64,000 nucleotides of DNA from Bryoerythrophyllum caledonicum. Lineage: Eukaryota > Streptophyta > Bryopsida > Pottiales > Pottiaceae. The stretch covers positions 372,001-436,000 of the forward strand of contig OZ020525.1 in NCBI GenBank assembly GCA_963971425.1, given 5' to 3'. The notes under the pieces were generated by a model. That model did not search any database, was not told the origin of the DNA, and was given only the letters and a program-made list of their open reading frames with translations. The stretch's first letter is position 1, and each line of letters begins with the position of its first letter. The position numbers and the translations under genes were made by a program. Positions 15,001-25,844 of this stretch are shown here, in pieces.

Positions 15001-18000
15001 TGTTCATGTGTGCTGTTCAGTACTAACTTTTATCTGTACAACATTAGTGTCTGGTCATGGTTACTTATTTGTACTTCTTGAAAATGTGAATAACTGAAGG
15101 CTCTAGGTTGTACAATTACTGTTGTAGTAACCGTTTTAAGGTGTCTCCGATTTGGCTTCAATCTTCAACATCAGCAGGGTTTGAACCTAGTTGTGGTTAG
15201 AGAAAGGTGAGTTCTTTTATGTAACTAATTCAGACCATCACTGATGATGACAGATTAATTTCCGGCCGGTGTTTCGGGAAAATCGGCGTATGCGGAAAAG
15301 TCAGGTGCAAACACAGATATTGAACCGAGTGAAACGGGATCTTATTCATCAACCGCTTCAGCTTCTGACAGGTGTGAACGTTCTTGGCATGACAAGTTCC
15401 ACACTTGGGACAATGAGCCGAGGTGCCGCAAATATTTCAAAAGATGATGATTTTGTGCGTAGCAGAGCTAACCAGGTCAAATTACTACTGAGCCTTTTCA
15501 TTCTGTATGTCACTCATGTGTAATGGTTTCAAAGCTGCATACTGATATGTACCGCACCATCCTTCTGTACAATCCCGCTCCTCTGAGAGAGTTCCTTGTG
15601 GTGAGTGTAGGAAAATGCAAGAAAGATAACAGGCATGGGAGATGGCGTAGTCCAAGGAACTACATCTCTCGCTCGAGGTGTGGGTTATGGGGTGAAAGGA
15701 ATAGTGACGAAGCCCTTCGATGGTGCTCAAGACAGCGGAGCTGCGGGATGCATCCAAGGTGTATTCAAGGCCTTAGTTGGAGTTGTTGTGGAGCCCCTCA
15801 GTGGCTGTTTGGACTTCATGGCTTTAAGTGTCAGTGGCATAGGCACGACATGTTCAAATTGCTTCGACTTCATTGATCACGACCGGAAATTTGAACGGTA
15901 TCGCCTTCCTCGTGCAATCAAGGGAGACGGCGTCCTTACTCCTTATGATCCTCATGCTGCCCGAGGCCAGGTATGATTATCATGCAGTTTTGTCTTTCCT
16001 GAGCAAAATAGTGGATCTAAATCCAGCTTTTGTGCTACAATGAACTGTAGTTAAAAATTTGTTCTAAAAGGATAAAAGAGATGTATTGAGGTAATGTGAC
16101 TTCTACTTGTGTCTCCGGAATCCTAGCCTTTTATATGTTTGTAGGCAGCTAATACCTGTTCTGATCCGAATCCCTATCACTAGTGGGAATGCTGCGAGCG
16201 GGGGTTTTATTTTTTGGCATGGTAGTGTACAGTGGTTTATACTCATTTTCTTGGTGATTACAGACCATTTTACAGCTAGCACAAAGTAGCGGCATAACCG
16301 GAAGCATGGATGCGTTCAAAACTGCTGGAGTTTTTGCGTTTTCAGACTTTTACCAAGACCACTTTATACTGCCTAAGAACAACATCCTCATGCTGACAAA
16401 CCGAAGAGTCCTAATGCTAGTGGTAAGCGGCATAAACTTTGTCGAGGTTAACATGCTCAGTCAGTTGTTTCACACTCTCGATCCAAGAAATTGTCGTCTC
16501 AATTCCCAACATTTCAATTGTCGGCTTGACTTTTCAATTGCCAGCATTTACATTGACGAGAATCATTTGTACGTGAGTTTTTATGGCGTACAGAGCAATC
16601 CATGCCCTTTATATGCAATGGGTAGCTGGAACTGGCGTTTTAAGACGTGGTTTCACTTGTATTGTGTGACAGCGGCCTTCATCCCATGCACGTGACGCGG
16701 AAAAGGAGCTGACAGATCCTTGTACAATCCAGTGGGAAATTCAATGGAACAACCTACTTACCATGGAGGTGGCGAATGGGCAAAGTGAAACGGGGCCGAC
16801 TCAGGTCCTGCTACATCTTAGGCACTCCAACAAGGAGTTTACCCAGGTTGTGTCGTGCAATTCTTCCAAAGAATCAGAGACCCCTCAAGCCACTGAAATT
16901 TACAGGGCTGTCAACTATCAATGGCGAGCATTTTGTCCAACTCCTGAAGATCCCTCCAAGGCCAAGGTATGGACCTTCTTCCGCACATGAACAAAATCCT
17001 CTTGTACAATTTTTAAGTTAAGAGTGAAACTCATAAATATATAGAGGAACTGTACACATGATTTTTTCAACAGACTGAAAATGTAATATCTAATATCGAT
17101 TTGATGCAGAGTATTAACGTAAATGTGAGAGGAATGAAATGTTTGCAGGTTATTGGTCGTAGTATTTTCCGTAAAAAGATAAAAAAGATCTATGTGATTT
17201 CAGGTGTAAGCTGGAGAAATTCACAAATGAACTTGAACTAATTTCATAATTATCAATTTTAAGAGTTATAACACTTGCATTGCATCTTTTTAAAAGTTTC
17301 ACTTATACAAGGAAATATTTAACAGAAGTCTCGAAGATTACGAAGGCGGCTCGCCTCAAGACCGGCCCGGCAGAATGGAAAGCATAGTGGCAGGAGTAGC
17401 CAAGCAAATTCCAGCCGATCACATGCCGGGGAGTTTGAAACTTCAGAGTCTTCTGGCCAACGATGGGAAGTGCAAGAAGATCCCACAACCTCAGCAGATG
17501 ACGATTTTCGGTTAGAAACCTCCTTGGGCAACCTCATTTGGCGTTCCAACAACACCAACGGTTCTTGCTTGGTACGAGCCTCCCCTTCTCACAGCAATTT
17601 CGCCTCTCTCTAGAACATGATAAGTAAAAAACTTCGATTTTGTTGTGTTTGTTTAAAAGTGCTCATGAATACTACCATTCCTATGTTGCAGGGGTCGTCA
17701 GGAGCTGACAGTATCTCGTTTTGGCGGCCTGATCCACCATCTGGGTGAGTACCTTTACATTTTCCTTTTGTTGAACTTATCAGTACTTGTGTGTCGTAGC
17801 AGTGGAAATACTTTCTATCGATTGCTCCGTGCACAAACAAGGAGCGTAAAGCTCGGGATTGTGAAATCCTGTTAACGAGACTCCGATGAAAGCATAATAA
17901 TCTCAGTTGCTGATGAGCTCTCTTGACACCTAAACAATTGATTCTGCAGGTATGTATCTGTCGGAGACGTTGCATATGCTGGAGATTACTCGGACAGTGA

Positions 18001-18648
18001 AACCGTTGTAGCCTTTAGATACGACGAGGGAAAATTCGAGAAGCCTCTGGGTTTCGACCTGGTACGGACATCTCTCTCTAAACCCTAAACTCTGTTATGT
18101 GACTTCTAATAGTTCAGTTCAAATACTATTCACTGTGATAGCGTTTCATATAATGAATATGTCTACCAAGAGGGAAATTGGAATGATAGAGGCCCTGGCC
18201 AAAAGGATTCAACCTGCATAGAATGGTACACCATTTCTTGAGCAACCACTGTAGGTGTCATAATCAGTGAAGCCAGAGGTAGTATATTTTCCTGTCGACA
18301 GACCACAGTTCTGACGAGGAAGTAAAAATTGTGCAGGTGTGGAGAAACTGGAAAGATGGGTCCGGGTGCCCCGTTTCCATATGGATGCCTAGGGCTCCGG
18401 AAGGCTATGTGGCACTGGGATGCGTGGTGTGTGCAGACTACGAGGAGCCTGGGCTGGACGTGGTGTGGTGTGTGCAAGAGGAGATGACTGAGGATGCCAC
18501 CTTGAGGGAGACTCCCGTCTGGAGGGCCCCAAGCGAAGCGCCCTGGCCGTGTTTTGTTTACTCCGTGGAAAGTGAGGTTCGCTCCTTCGTTGCGCTTCGG
18601 GAGGAGAAAAATGTGAGCACGACCGCACCCAAAAAAGTGGTTGCGTAG
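1..18648 (+). CDS. VPS13: VPS13-family intermembrane lipid-transfer protein, 3' part, 42 exons
   Basis: VPS13 proteins are rod-shaped bridges that move lipids between membranes at contact sites. The 5' end lies outside the window. Exons I place: <1-167, 296-404, 510-653, 794-1144, 1293-1537, 1751-2174, 2342-2542, 2732-2835, 3003-3295, 3471-3567, 3714-4109, 4243-4460, 4721-4907, 5003-5336, 5456-5617, 5790-5953, 6163-6346, about 6500-6856, 7976-8170, 8359-8401, 8585-8721, 9016-9543, 9790-10104, 10364-10840, 11046-11113, 11447-11783, 12012-12110, 12220-12375, 12712-12890, 13095-13338, 13590-13891, 14004-14178, 14449-14585, 14844-14970, 15254-15475, 15611-15970, 16264-16422, 16673-16966, 17326-17571, 17692-17744, 17950-18061, 18337-18648. 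All junctions are GT-AG with compatible phase, except that the start of the exon near 6500 is uncertain. Family signatures include KPIIIMPR, ASLSDKEYQ, LLAVGEFFVPS, VDPEIRL and DVLGMTSSTL. Several Vps62-like modules and a C2-like segment match the plant VPS13M type. No in-frame stop was seen in the exons, so the gene looks functional. Confidence 0.93.
3468..3474 (+). promoter_or_regulatory. Tandem NAGNAG splice acceptor
   Basis: The acceptor of the exon ending at 3567 reads AAGCAG. Splicing after the first or the second AG keeps the frame and adds or removes one alanine before the Vps62-like core. The effect is probably neutral. Confidence 0.5.
3471..5336 (+). other. Four Vps62/DUF946-like modules inside VPS13
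   Basis: Four short repeated modules with the same core (aromatic, W, x-P, x-x-P, G-[FY], x-x-[LM]-G) are spread over several exons. They read FWRPRPPPGFAVLGD (3471-3567), WLPIPPEGYVAMGC (near 3950), SIWRPIVPPDCAMLGD (near 4848) and FWIPVPPPGYSVLGC (near 5130). In plant VPS13 proteins this core marks the Vps62-like insertion. Phases link these exons to the flanking VPS13 exons, so they belong to the same protein. Confidence 0.85.
6964..7888. mobile_element. piggyBac-like non-autonomous element in a VPS13 intron
   Basis: The 925-bp AT-rich insert is flanked on both sides by TTAA (6960-6963 and 7889-7892). It begins CCCCTAAAA and ends TTTTAGGGG. It has no ORF. Interior blocks (an AACCGTAAGATCTT-like block, a TTGCCCGA-like block and TAGGAACCTGCCCAAA near the end) are shared with the 923-bp element at 42172-43094, so the two are copies of one family. 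TTAA target and CCC termini point to piggyBac; Kolobok or Sola3 are alternatives. Confidence 0.8.
7976..8721 (+). other. C2-like segment of VPS13 (three exons)
   Basis: Exons 7976-8170, 8359-8401 and 8585-8721 encode a beta-rich segment containing VRVFWDEVFVFEV, then HRIEIVVTDLAKG and SPVGYCTFEL. This follows the usual order of C2 strands (WNE-F-F, then V-D, then G), and plant VPS13M proteins carry an inserted C2 domain. I see no clear set of five calcium-binding aspartates, so a structural or membrane-binding role is more likely than calcium sensing. Confidence 0.7.
9790..10104 (+). other. Tryptophan-rich DysF-like segment of VPS13
   Basis: This single exon has WVWMTDWRLD, GWTYANDF, LKGWPP and a basic VRRRRWTR motif. 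That spacing of tryptophans followed by RRRRW is the dysferlin/peroxin (DysF) type signature found in plant VPS13 proteins. It sits just upstream of the SHR-BD region. Confidence 0.7.
10364..13338 (+). other. SHR-BD / VPS13 adaptor-binding region
   Basis: Exons 10364-10840 through 13095-13338 encode repeated beta modules: DWSLVISAPLELTNFLP, TLFTNRLGLPLELRQ, then RIENRTGRVRIKYRQ. These are the repeats of the VAB/SHR-BD domain, which in yeast binds membrane-specific adaptors. All internal phases agree. Confidence 0.8.
13590..16966 (+). other. VPS13 C-terminal ATG_C and PH-like region
   Basis: The exons encode ADNQLPLTPMPVLLAPE, VDPEIRL, DVLGMTSSTL and GMGDGVVQGTTSLARGVGYG (amphipathic, ATG2-C type). 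The PH-like strands FYQDHFILPKNNILMLTNRR follow in exon 16264-16422. In the family this part binds lipid droplets or membranes. The acceptors at 15611 and 16264 were chosen because only they preserve phase from the preceding exon. Confidence 0.82.
17692..18548 (+). other. C-terminal pair of Vps62-like modules in VPS13
   Basis: Exons 17692-17744 and 17950-18061 give SISFWRPDPPSG joined to YVSVGDVAYAGDY. Exon 18337-18648 gives SIWMPRAPEGYVALGC followed by an APWPCFVY motif. This pair at the extreme C-terminus is typical of plant VPS13M proteins. Confidence 0.82.
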
Positions 18649-18915
18649 GCCATTCTCATACTTCCCCGTGTTTAGGCAAGTTTTCGTAAATTTCCTGTTC
18701 CGTTCTTGGGACGGGCGAGTTAGTGTTGTTATACTTGTACATAGATTTGGAATTCCTTTGCTGAGCCCCTTAGATTTCAGAGATGTGAGTATTACACCTG
18801 TGTCAAATGTGTGTACTATCCAGAACAAAACCATGTTTCAGTTTTGATCAGATGATTTCCTCTGTCCACCCAGAAACGATACCAGTTCTTTGTGTGACAA
18901 ATTGTTTCATCCGTA
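18649..18915 (+). other. 3' flank / probable 3' UTR of VPS13
   Basis: T-rich sequence follows the stop codon. No further ORF is visible and no clear canonical polyadenylation signal can be assigned. Repetitive DNA begins at about 18916. Confidence 0.45.
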
Positions 18916-19765
18916 CAGGACGAGCCTATGACCGTGGAATCAATCCCAATTTCCATTCTACTATGTGCTCTGATTTTTCATCAAATATAAGTGGAAAGTT
19001 TTTTATTTCATTTTTCAGAGGTGAGGTCACATGTTTTGTTTATGTCAAATTTTCAGAAATTTTAAGTAGTTTTCAAATTTTCAAATTGGAATGGAAACTA
19101 GATTTCACAAATTTCATTTCATTAGGTGGACATGTACAATCTAACCTTGATAATATCACCCTTGTTGATAGACCACCTTGATATTTTCACCTGAAACCTT
19201 GAAATTCATTTTCCTAATTTGAAATTCCCTTGATAACCCTTAAAGGACAAAGCTTATGACCAAAGCATCAATCCCAATATTCATACTACTATGTGCTCTA
19301 ATTTTTCATTAAATATAAGTGGAAATTTTTTAATTTCAATTTTCATAGACGGGATCACATGTTTTGTTTGTCACAAAAATTACAAATTTTTGGGTAAAAA
19401 TTTGAGTTTATTTTGATGTTTTGAAGAAAAAGTGAAGAAATTTCATATTAAATACAAAGAATGCTAAAAAAATTTGAAAATTTCACCTAAGGTGAACATT
19501 ATTGGGAAATTTTTTTGTGGTGTGAATGAAATTTCCGTGTTCAGCTCAAATTAGAAAATCGGTCAACCATGGTTATAGGCTCAAATTTCAAATCACAATA
19601 ACTTATTCAATTTTATGTATTTTTCAGAATTTCAAATTGGAATGGAAATTAGACTTCAAAAAGTATTATTCTTTGTTTCATTGGTTAGACTCAAATTCAT
19701 ATAGTATCATTTGAATGAATCTACTTCAGATTTAGAGCAAAAGCTAGAAGTTTCTAAAATACACT
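18916..19765. repeat. Two tandem partial copies of a dispersed TTAACCC-ended repeat
   Basis: A first partial copy (18916-about 19230) and a second (from 19234, TAACCCTTAAAGGAC) share the same order of blocks, including ATCAATCCCAAT, TACTATGTGCTCT and CACATGTTTTGTT. The second copy continues to about 19765. The same sequence occurs inverted at 43954-44675. The small ORF at 19526-19714 only reflects this repeat. Confidence 0.7.
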
Positions 19766-19766
19766 A

Positions 19767-20704
19767 CAGTCACTCACGAAAGTTCTTGGCCTCTTCCCCT
19801 AAATCCATTTGGCGTGCCACCAGAGAAAGAACACTAAAATTCAGCTGTTGTAGTTGATTACAGCTAATGAGCTTCATTTAAGGCAACATTAGGTGGCTTT
19901 GTTTGGAAAATACAAGTGGCACATTTTTTGTGGGAAAGGCCAAATGAATTTTGAAGGTGGCCAACTACTTATGTGGATTCTAGTGACTCCTTTTGTCACT
20001 TGTCTCTTGTGTGTGCATAGAAATCATGCAAAGCTTTGCATTCTACATGTATGGTGTCATAAGGAGCAATGTCTAACTAAATTAGAAGTGGGATCTGGTG
20101 AGTGACATTGTCTAGGGGAGGGAACTGCAGATTTGCGAGAATAGTGTAGAGAGGGTTGGCCTCTGCACAAACCCTGATTCTTGTGGATATCCTCCAGAAG
20201 CATAGAACTATGGAGAGGCAAGGGGAAAACTTTCTGTTGGTAGGGTTCAAGTGCAAGCGAACCACGGCTACTTACACCTCTCCTCTTGCGCTAGTCAGCA
20301 AGGCTGTAGATCGTGAGGAAGGGAAGTCTTGAGCAGAGCTGGGGCGGTGTTGGTTCCTTTGATCTGCGAGCTGCGAATGGAAACAAATACTCTAAGCACA
20401 GATGCCTAGGAGACCCTCACTTCCCTGATCTTGTAGTAACAGATTTGAAGTCGGGAGAGGACAGAATGCCGAAGCGGCTGCGTCGGTGTTGCCCTGCCCC
20501 CACTTTGAAACCCTAGACTCACGGTCGTGTAGACGTCTGCACTCAGCTGAGAAGGGAGCACGGTGATCTACTTGCACAATAGGGTTGAGGTCTGGAAACT
20601 GAGGAGTCACACTCTTCAACCCTAAATCTAGATCAAGTGCTGCAAAGGCGTTAGGTTCACGTACTAGCCGATGGAGTAAGACTTGCGTAGATAAAGGATC
20701 CGAG
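19767..20704. other. Non-coding stretch with a Tc1-type terminus at its left edge
   Basis: After a TA (19765-19766) the sequence CAGTCACTCACGAAAGTTC resembles the terminal repeat of the Tc1 element ending at 40185. I could not find a convincing matching right end; a GTGAGTGAC at about 20099 is a weak candidate. The rest (to 20704) shows no supported gene and may be the start of the LINE 5' region. Confidence 0.4.
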
Positions 20705-22440
20705 TTGATCTCATGTCTCGGAGTCTGTAATCCCGCCGAAGCAAGCCACGTTAATCTTGCAGCCTCTTGTGAAGAATTTAGTATCCTTGCTCTACGCGCT
20801 CTTCCCTACAACAGTAACCAGACACACACACCAATCATACTGGAAGCAAAAGCGCCACTCCTCCTGGCAGACTACACCAATACCTCCAAGTTCAGCGAAG
20901 TTCACATAGAAATCAAAGGTACACCTAACCAAACCACGCACAAGTTTAGTTATCATTTCTTACTTGCATTATGGTACATGCTCTACATTGCATGCTATGC
21001 CTTAGCTGATACTACCTGTTATCAAGACAAATATTTGCACCCTACATTGAATCTAATCCAACGCAGAAAAAACTCATAAAACAAACTAGAAAAAACGAAA
21101 ATGTTGCATGTGATCTGTTAGGCTTAACGTGTAGGAACACAACAAGTAAGGGCATCACCAACCAGCAGCGGCTCGAAGATCACGACGGGCACCAGCAACA
21201 GGAGCTATCCGTACCTAAATTCACAAACCTGCAACGAGACTGCAAGGTCGCAGCAGGCAAAGCCGAGTTGTCCAACATGTCAACCTCGTTGACTACAATC
21301 AAGAACATGCGAAGACGATCGACATGCATACCATACAAGTCACCAAAAGATCAAACAAATCCACCCCGAAACACTAGTGCCCTAATACCGTGGACTACAA
21401 TCTGGAGAGGGTACGTAGATACCTGCTACACCAGCAACAAGACTCAGACACACGCACCGAGCATACAAGGAACAAGAACAAAGCTACACCTCCTGACAGA
21501 CCGCACCTACACTCCCAAGTTTAGTAAAGTCCGCACAACGACCAAAGGTACGGCAAATCATACTTTCCACAAGTTCAAATATTTGTTCTACACTGCATGC
21601 TATGCCTAAATTCACATCACGTGTTATCAAGCTGAGGACCTGCACCTTGCACTGAAACTAACCCTGACACAAATAGAACTCATTAAACAAGTCAGAACGA
21701 ACGGAGATGTTGCATGTGTGCGGTTAGTCTCAACGTGCAGAACCTGTAACGGCATCACCAATCAGCAGCGGTTTGTAGCTCATAACGTACCCAGGCAACC
21801 GGTCACAATATACAAAACCAAGCGACCCCGCGCCCTAGCCTCGTGGACCACACTCTACAAAAGGCTGAGAAGATCAGCACGCAAGTCAAGAAAGCGGCGA
21901 AAGATCGAATCGAACTCATCCCCGAACCTTAGTATCGCGGCAGCATGGACTGTACTCGGGAGGAGAAAAAGCAAGGCTCGCAGCAAGTAAGGCTCTGAGC
22001 CGGACACTAGATCCAGCTGTAAGAGGTAAGTCCCCTTACCTCACTTGTGTATTCATCAGTACACTTAAGAGCAAAGTACTACACATAGAAACTCGCTTTG
22101 TTGTATGTGTGCTGGATTGTAATTACTCTAACCTACCTAAGCTACCTACCTCCTCCACATTAAATCATAGAAACATCAATATAACCCCCTTTTGCTAGAC
22201 TAACTATACTAAAATCTCAACAAACATAATCACCAACATAAAACAAGTGATAAGCCTAGGAGTCTCCTTTCACAATAAAATAAACAAACTAAAACAACCA
22301 AAAAATAGAGAAAGTACCTTGCTTTGCTTTGTTGGAACTGTGTGGGTGTAGCTGGGACAGAACTAGAGCATCAGTCGTTACGCTAGCGGCCGAAGAAAGA
22401 CCAAGAGCAACTCGACAAAACGACCCCTCCTTGCAACATC
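20705..22440 (+). repeat. Tandem units of about 600 bp in the LINE 5' region
   Basis: Similar blocks recur at a spacing of roughly 600-630 bp: around 20885 and 21514 (CCAAGTTCAG-like, then AAAGGTAC, then TGCATGCTATGCC), and around 21118 and 21722 (AACGTG, then GGCATCACCAA, then CAGCAGCGG). A further pair lies near 21280 and 21835. Such monomers are typical of LINE 5' promoters. Small ORFs here are not convincing. Confidence 0.6.
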
Positions 22441-22446
22441 CTCAAA

Positions 22447-23700
22447 TTGAAGCTAGACGATCAAAACGAGGTGTGCAACAAGTGGAAGACAACGCCCCAA
22501 GAAAAAACAAGAATAAAAGGAAGACCTCAACCAAGACTCCAACACAAGCAAGACAAGGAGAAATGGCACCAAGTACCGAAAAATCAAAACATAGCAAGAG
22601 AGCATCAAGTGATTTCATCAGGTTTGATATATAAACTCTACTCTATCACATCCGAATTTGGGCTAAGTTACAAGAATAATATGTCACCCATCTATACTCC
22701 TAGAAGGTCCCTAAACAACATTAAGAACCCCCACCCTATCATATACATTAGTTATTGCATGAAATTATCTATGTCCCATAGAGTTGCTAATACTAAAATC
22801 ATAATCACATGTGTCATACAATACACTAAGAGGTTCAAGTCCCTTAAAAACTCTAGAAAACGCTTTCAAACCACATTGTTCTTGCAAATTGCTAAAATGT
22901 GTAGCCTACACTATAAAACATGGTGGCAATATCCTATTCCACAAGTCACACAAATTGGTAGAATGGATAGCTCACAAGTAATACCCTCTAATATAATAAG
23001 AAAAGAACCAATAGTAATACAATACCTAGTATATTGCAATATGGTGCAAAGTTGCATCAACATTGATGTACACTTACCCCATGTATTGCATAAATCAAGC
23101 ACATTATCGTATTACATGCTTGTATCTCAATCCATTACTCTTCACCTGCACAACCCACTTTTTACTGTGTGGGAAGGTGACGGTAATTGGAGCAAAGGAA
23201 TCAACATGCCAACACCAAACAAAGTGATCTTCATACAAACGTATACAATATTGATACCATTAGTATTACCTCAAACTATGCAAACGAGGAAATGTTGTAT
23301 TCAACACAACAACCACACTACTGGGCATACCCACACTAGCAATACAAGATCAAGTGGAATCCAAATGGATCTTCCCTTGACCTCAAAATTGCAACAAAAC
23401 TACTCTCCACCAATATCCACGTACAACCCACACCTTATTATGTGGGAGGGGAGTTGGCATGAGGACAAAGAGAATACTTGCAAACAAAAATTCTTACACA
23501 CATTTTATTGTATATACAGGATGACACCTACTCCTACATTAAGAAAGGACACCTCCACTCCCATTCAAACACCGAACAAGGAGTTGGAGACAAACCCTAC
23601 ATGTCAACTCGATATGGATGCAACAACTGGAGAGGATGTTGGTGTTCATGACCAAGGCACCACCATGACAATCAATGAGGTGTATACCCCTATCCCTTAG
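22447..23700 (+). other. Long A/C-rich open frame upstream of LINE ORF1, unassigned
   Basis: A 417-codon frame is open on the + strand in A/C-rich sequence. I recognise no domain. Its last part (from about 23560) continues in the same frame after one stop (23698-23700) into codons that read like the start of ORF1, so at least the 3' end may be coding. The rest may be open by composition or be the ORF1 N-terminus. Confidence 0.35.
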
Positions 23701-25169
23701 TGGCTTGGATTTGCGACTCTAAACGCACTTGATCAAAGACGTAATGCACCTAAAGAAACCAACCTAACCAAATCACAACTATTACAGCAAGGAATGAATG
23801 CAAATGAAGTTGATGATGTCATCAACTCCATTCCTTCATTTCCTTATGTAGTGCAAGAAGAGTGGAATAATGCCCGTGGATGGAGTTGAAGGAAACCACT
23901 TCAATCTCACCCAACTCCCTAGTGAGTTGGAGGTGGATGAACATGGTTTTTCCTTCAACTACCAAATTGCACTTGCATTCGAAATTAAAGAATGTACACT
24001 CACAAAAGATCAAATCATTAATATGGCTAGAACAAGGTTTGAAGTCATGGAAATCAAACTGGGTGAAAGTATGGATGAGTCCCAACTAATCATCGCTATG
24101 TGTCAACACAACTCTGAAAAATGGAATGGAATCCTTAAAGTCCACCTCCTGACACCTGAAGTTGATGGATGTGATCTCCTCTCAGCTGCTCGCCCATTTG
24201 TCCTTGAGTTTTATTACACAACCTTCAGAGCTAAAGTATGCAGATCATATGATATTGTTGCTCCACTCAATATGCTTAACACAGGCATTAACAGTTCATC
24301 ATTAAAAGGAAAGGACCGTCATGAGATTCTCCTTGAAATCGTGGACAAAGGCTTTTGTAAAGGCTCAAACTATGAGGTCGTAAGTGTCACTAAAATGTTG
24401 GAACAAGACTTTGCATGGGTGAGAGCCAACACCAAATCAAGCTTTAAAAATAAGACAAGAAAAAATCTTTATGGACAATGAAGTGTTTGTCCCAACTTTT
24501 GCTCCTAGAGGCAAAATGTCGGCTGATGACAAAGCTAAAAAACATGCCATATCCCTAATTGCCATAGGGCTTAACAAGGTGAATAAACTCAAAGAACTTA
24601 AAGAGGCAATACAAAAATATATGGGAATTGAAAACATTGTGGAACTTTTTTTCAAAACTAAAGGTGGCAAGAGTAAAGGGTCTTGTAACATTGAATGCAA
24701 GAATGCCGCAATCTACAAAAAATTCCTGAACAAGGTTGGGGAGATGCATGGCCACCATGTAACTTTCATACCACATCCTAAGAGTATGGATGGCTCTAGC
24801 AAGCCAAGTGACAAGGAGTTGTTAAGGTTAGGCTTTGGCAACATTAACACTGCCATAGTAGACACGGTTGAGGCTCTAAACATCACAAAAACCAATGACC
24901 GAAATGTAAAAGACATTACCAAGCTTGTGGACTTGGCAGTGGCTAAAAGTGCAGAGGCCACCAAAATTGAGGTGAGACAGAAACTTGCTACCTTCAAGGA
25001 CACAATGGTGGAGGAATCATGCACTTATGCAGACCAGATTGTCAAAGCTTTAGCTCATGCGGTTTGCAAGGAGATGAGAGCACTCTATGGTCAACTCAAA
25101 CTTGCAACAAACATCCCTCAGAAGATGATGATTGAAGGGGATGAAGGTTCCATGGACCAGTCAAACTAA
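23560..25169 (+). pseudogene. LINE ORF1 (gag-like), broken by a stop and two frame changes
   Basis: Three frames line up end to end: the frame through 23698-23870 (one stop), then 23870-24481 (203 codons), then 24471-25169 (232 codons). The last contains an RRM-like stretch (KHAISLIAIGLNKVNKL followed by EAIQKYMG and a basic GGKSKGSCNIE) and a helical tail, as in ORF1 RNA-binding proteins. The 23870 and 24471 frames overlap by 11 nt. The position upstream of the endonuclease/RT frame on the same strand supports ORF1. Family assignment is inference; no conserved Cys/His knuckle was seen. Confidence 0.5.
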
Positions 25170-25844
25170 CTTTGACAAATGAAACATCATGCTACAAACA
25201 ACATCAAAAAACACCAAAAACATTGGTATTCATAAATACTAAACCAAAATTAAAAAAACCACAAAAGACTAGTATTTATGAAATACTACCAACACAAAAG
25301 AAATACAACAGCTCCAAACACAATACAACTAATACACCTATCCCCAAAACCAAACATCTATCCCTCTCAAAATTCAAATCCTCAATCAAAAAAACTCCAA
25401 ACCAAACATACAAACGCCGAAAGATATAATCACACAAATCCCCAAACAACAAACCATCTACTACTACAACAAACCGCTTAGCCAACCACACATACAATTA
25501 TCTACGAAGCATCCAAAGCAACCCCCTATAAAATACACAATACCAACACTCCTCCAAAAATCACTAAAAACCTTTACAACCACCCACACCCAACCCCGCA
25601 CCCAATCTCGCGGCCAACCCCACACAAAAAATTTCAGACAAACCCCCCTCAAAACTAACTATAAACTTCCTATACAATTACCTTATCAACACTATACTAC
25701 ACAAGTCACTCAATTCCCGCCTCAAAATATCACACACTTGACTAGTCTACAACACATCACCAAATCAACATTTGATAATCACCAAACAGACCACATTACA
25801 CCACCATACTCAAAAAACCCCTCTCTAAAAAGAAACTACAAAAA

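Noticed and set aside
18163-18834. 223-codon minus-strand ORF over the last VPS13 exon
   Set aside because: It is the antisense shadow of a confirmed exon with clear family motifs on the other strand.
20095-20110. Candidate right end (GTGAGTGAC) for a Tc1-type MITE starting at 19767
   Set aside because: Only about nine bases match and no clear TA junction follows; too weak to call.
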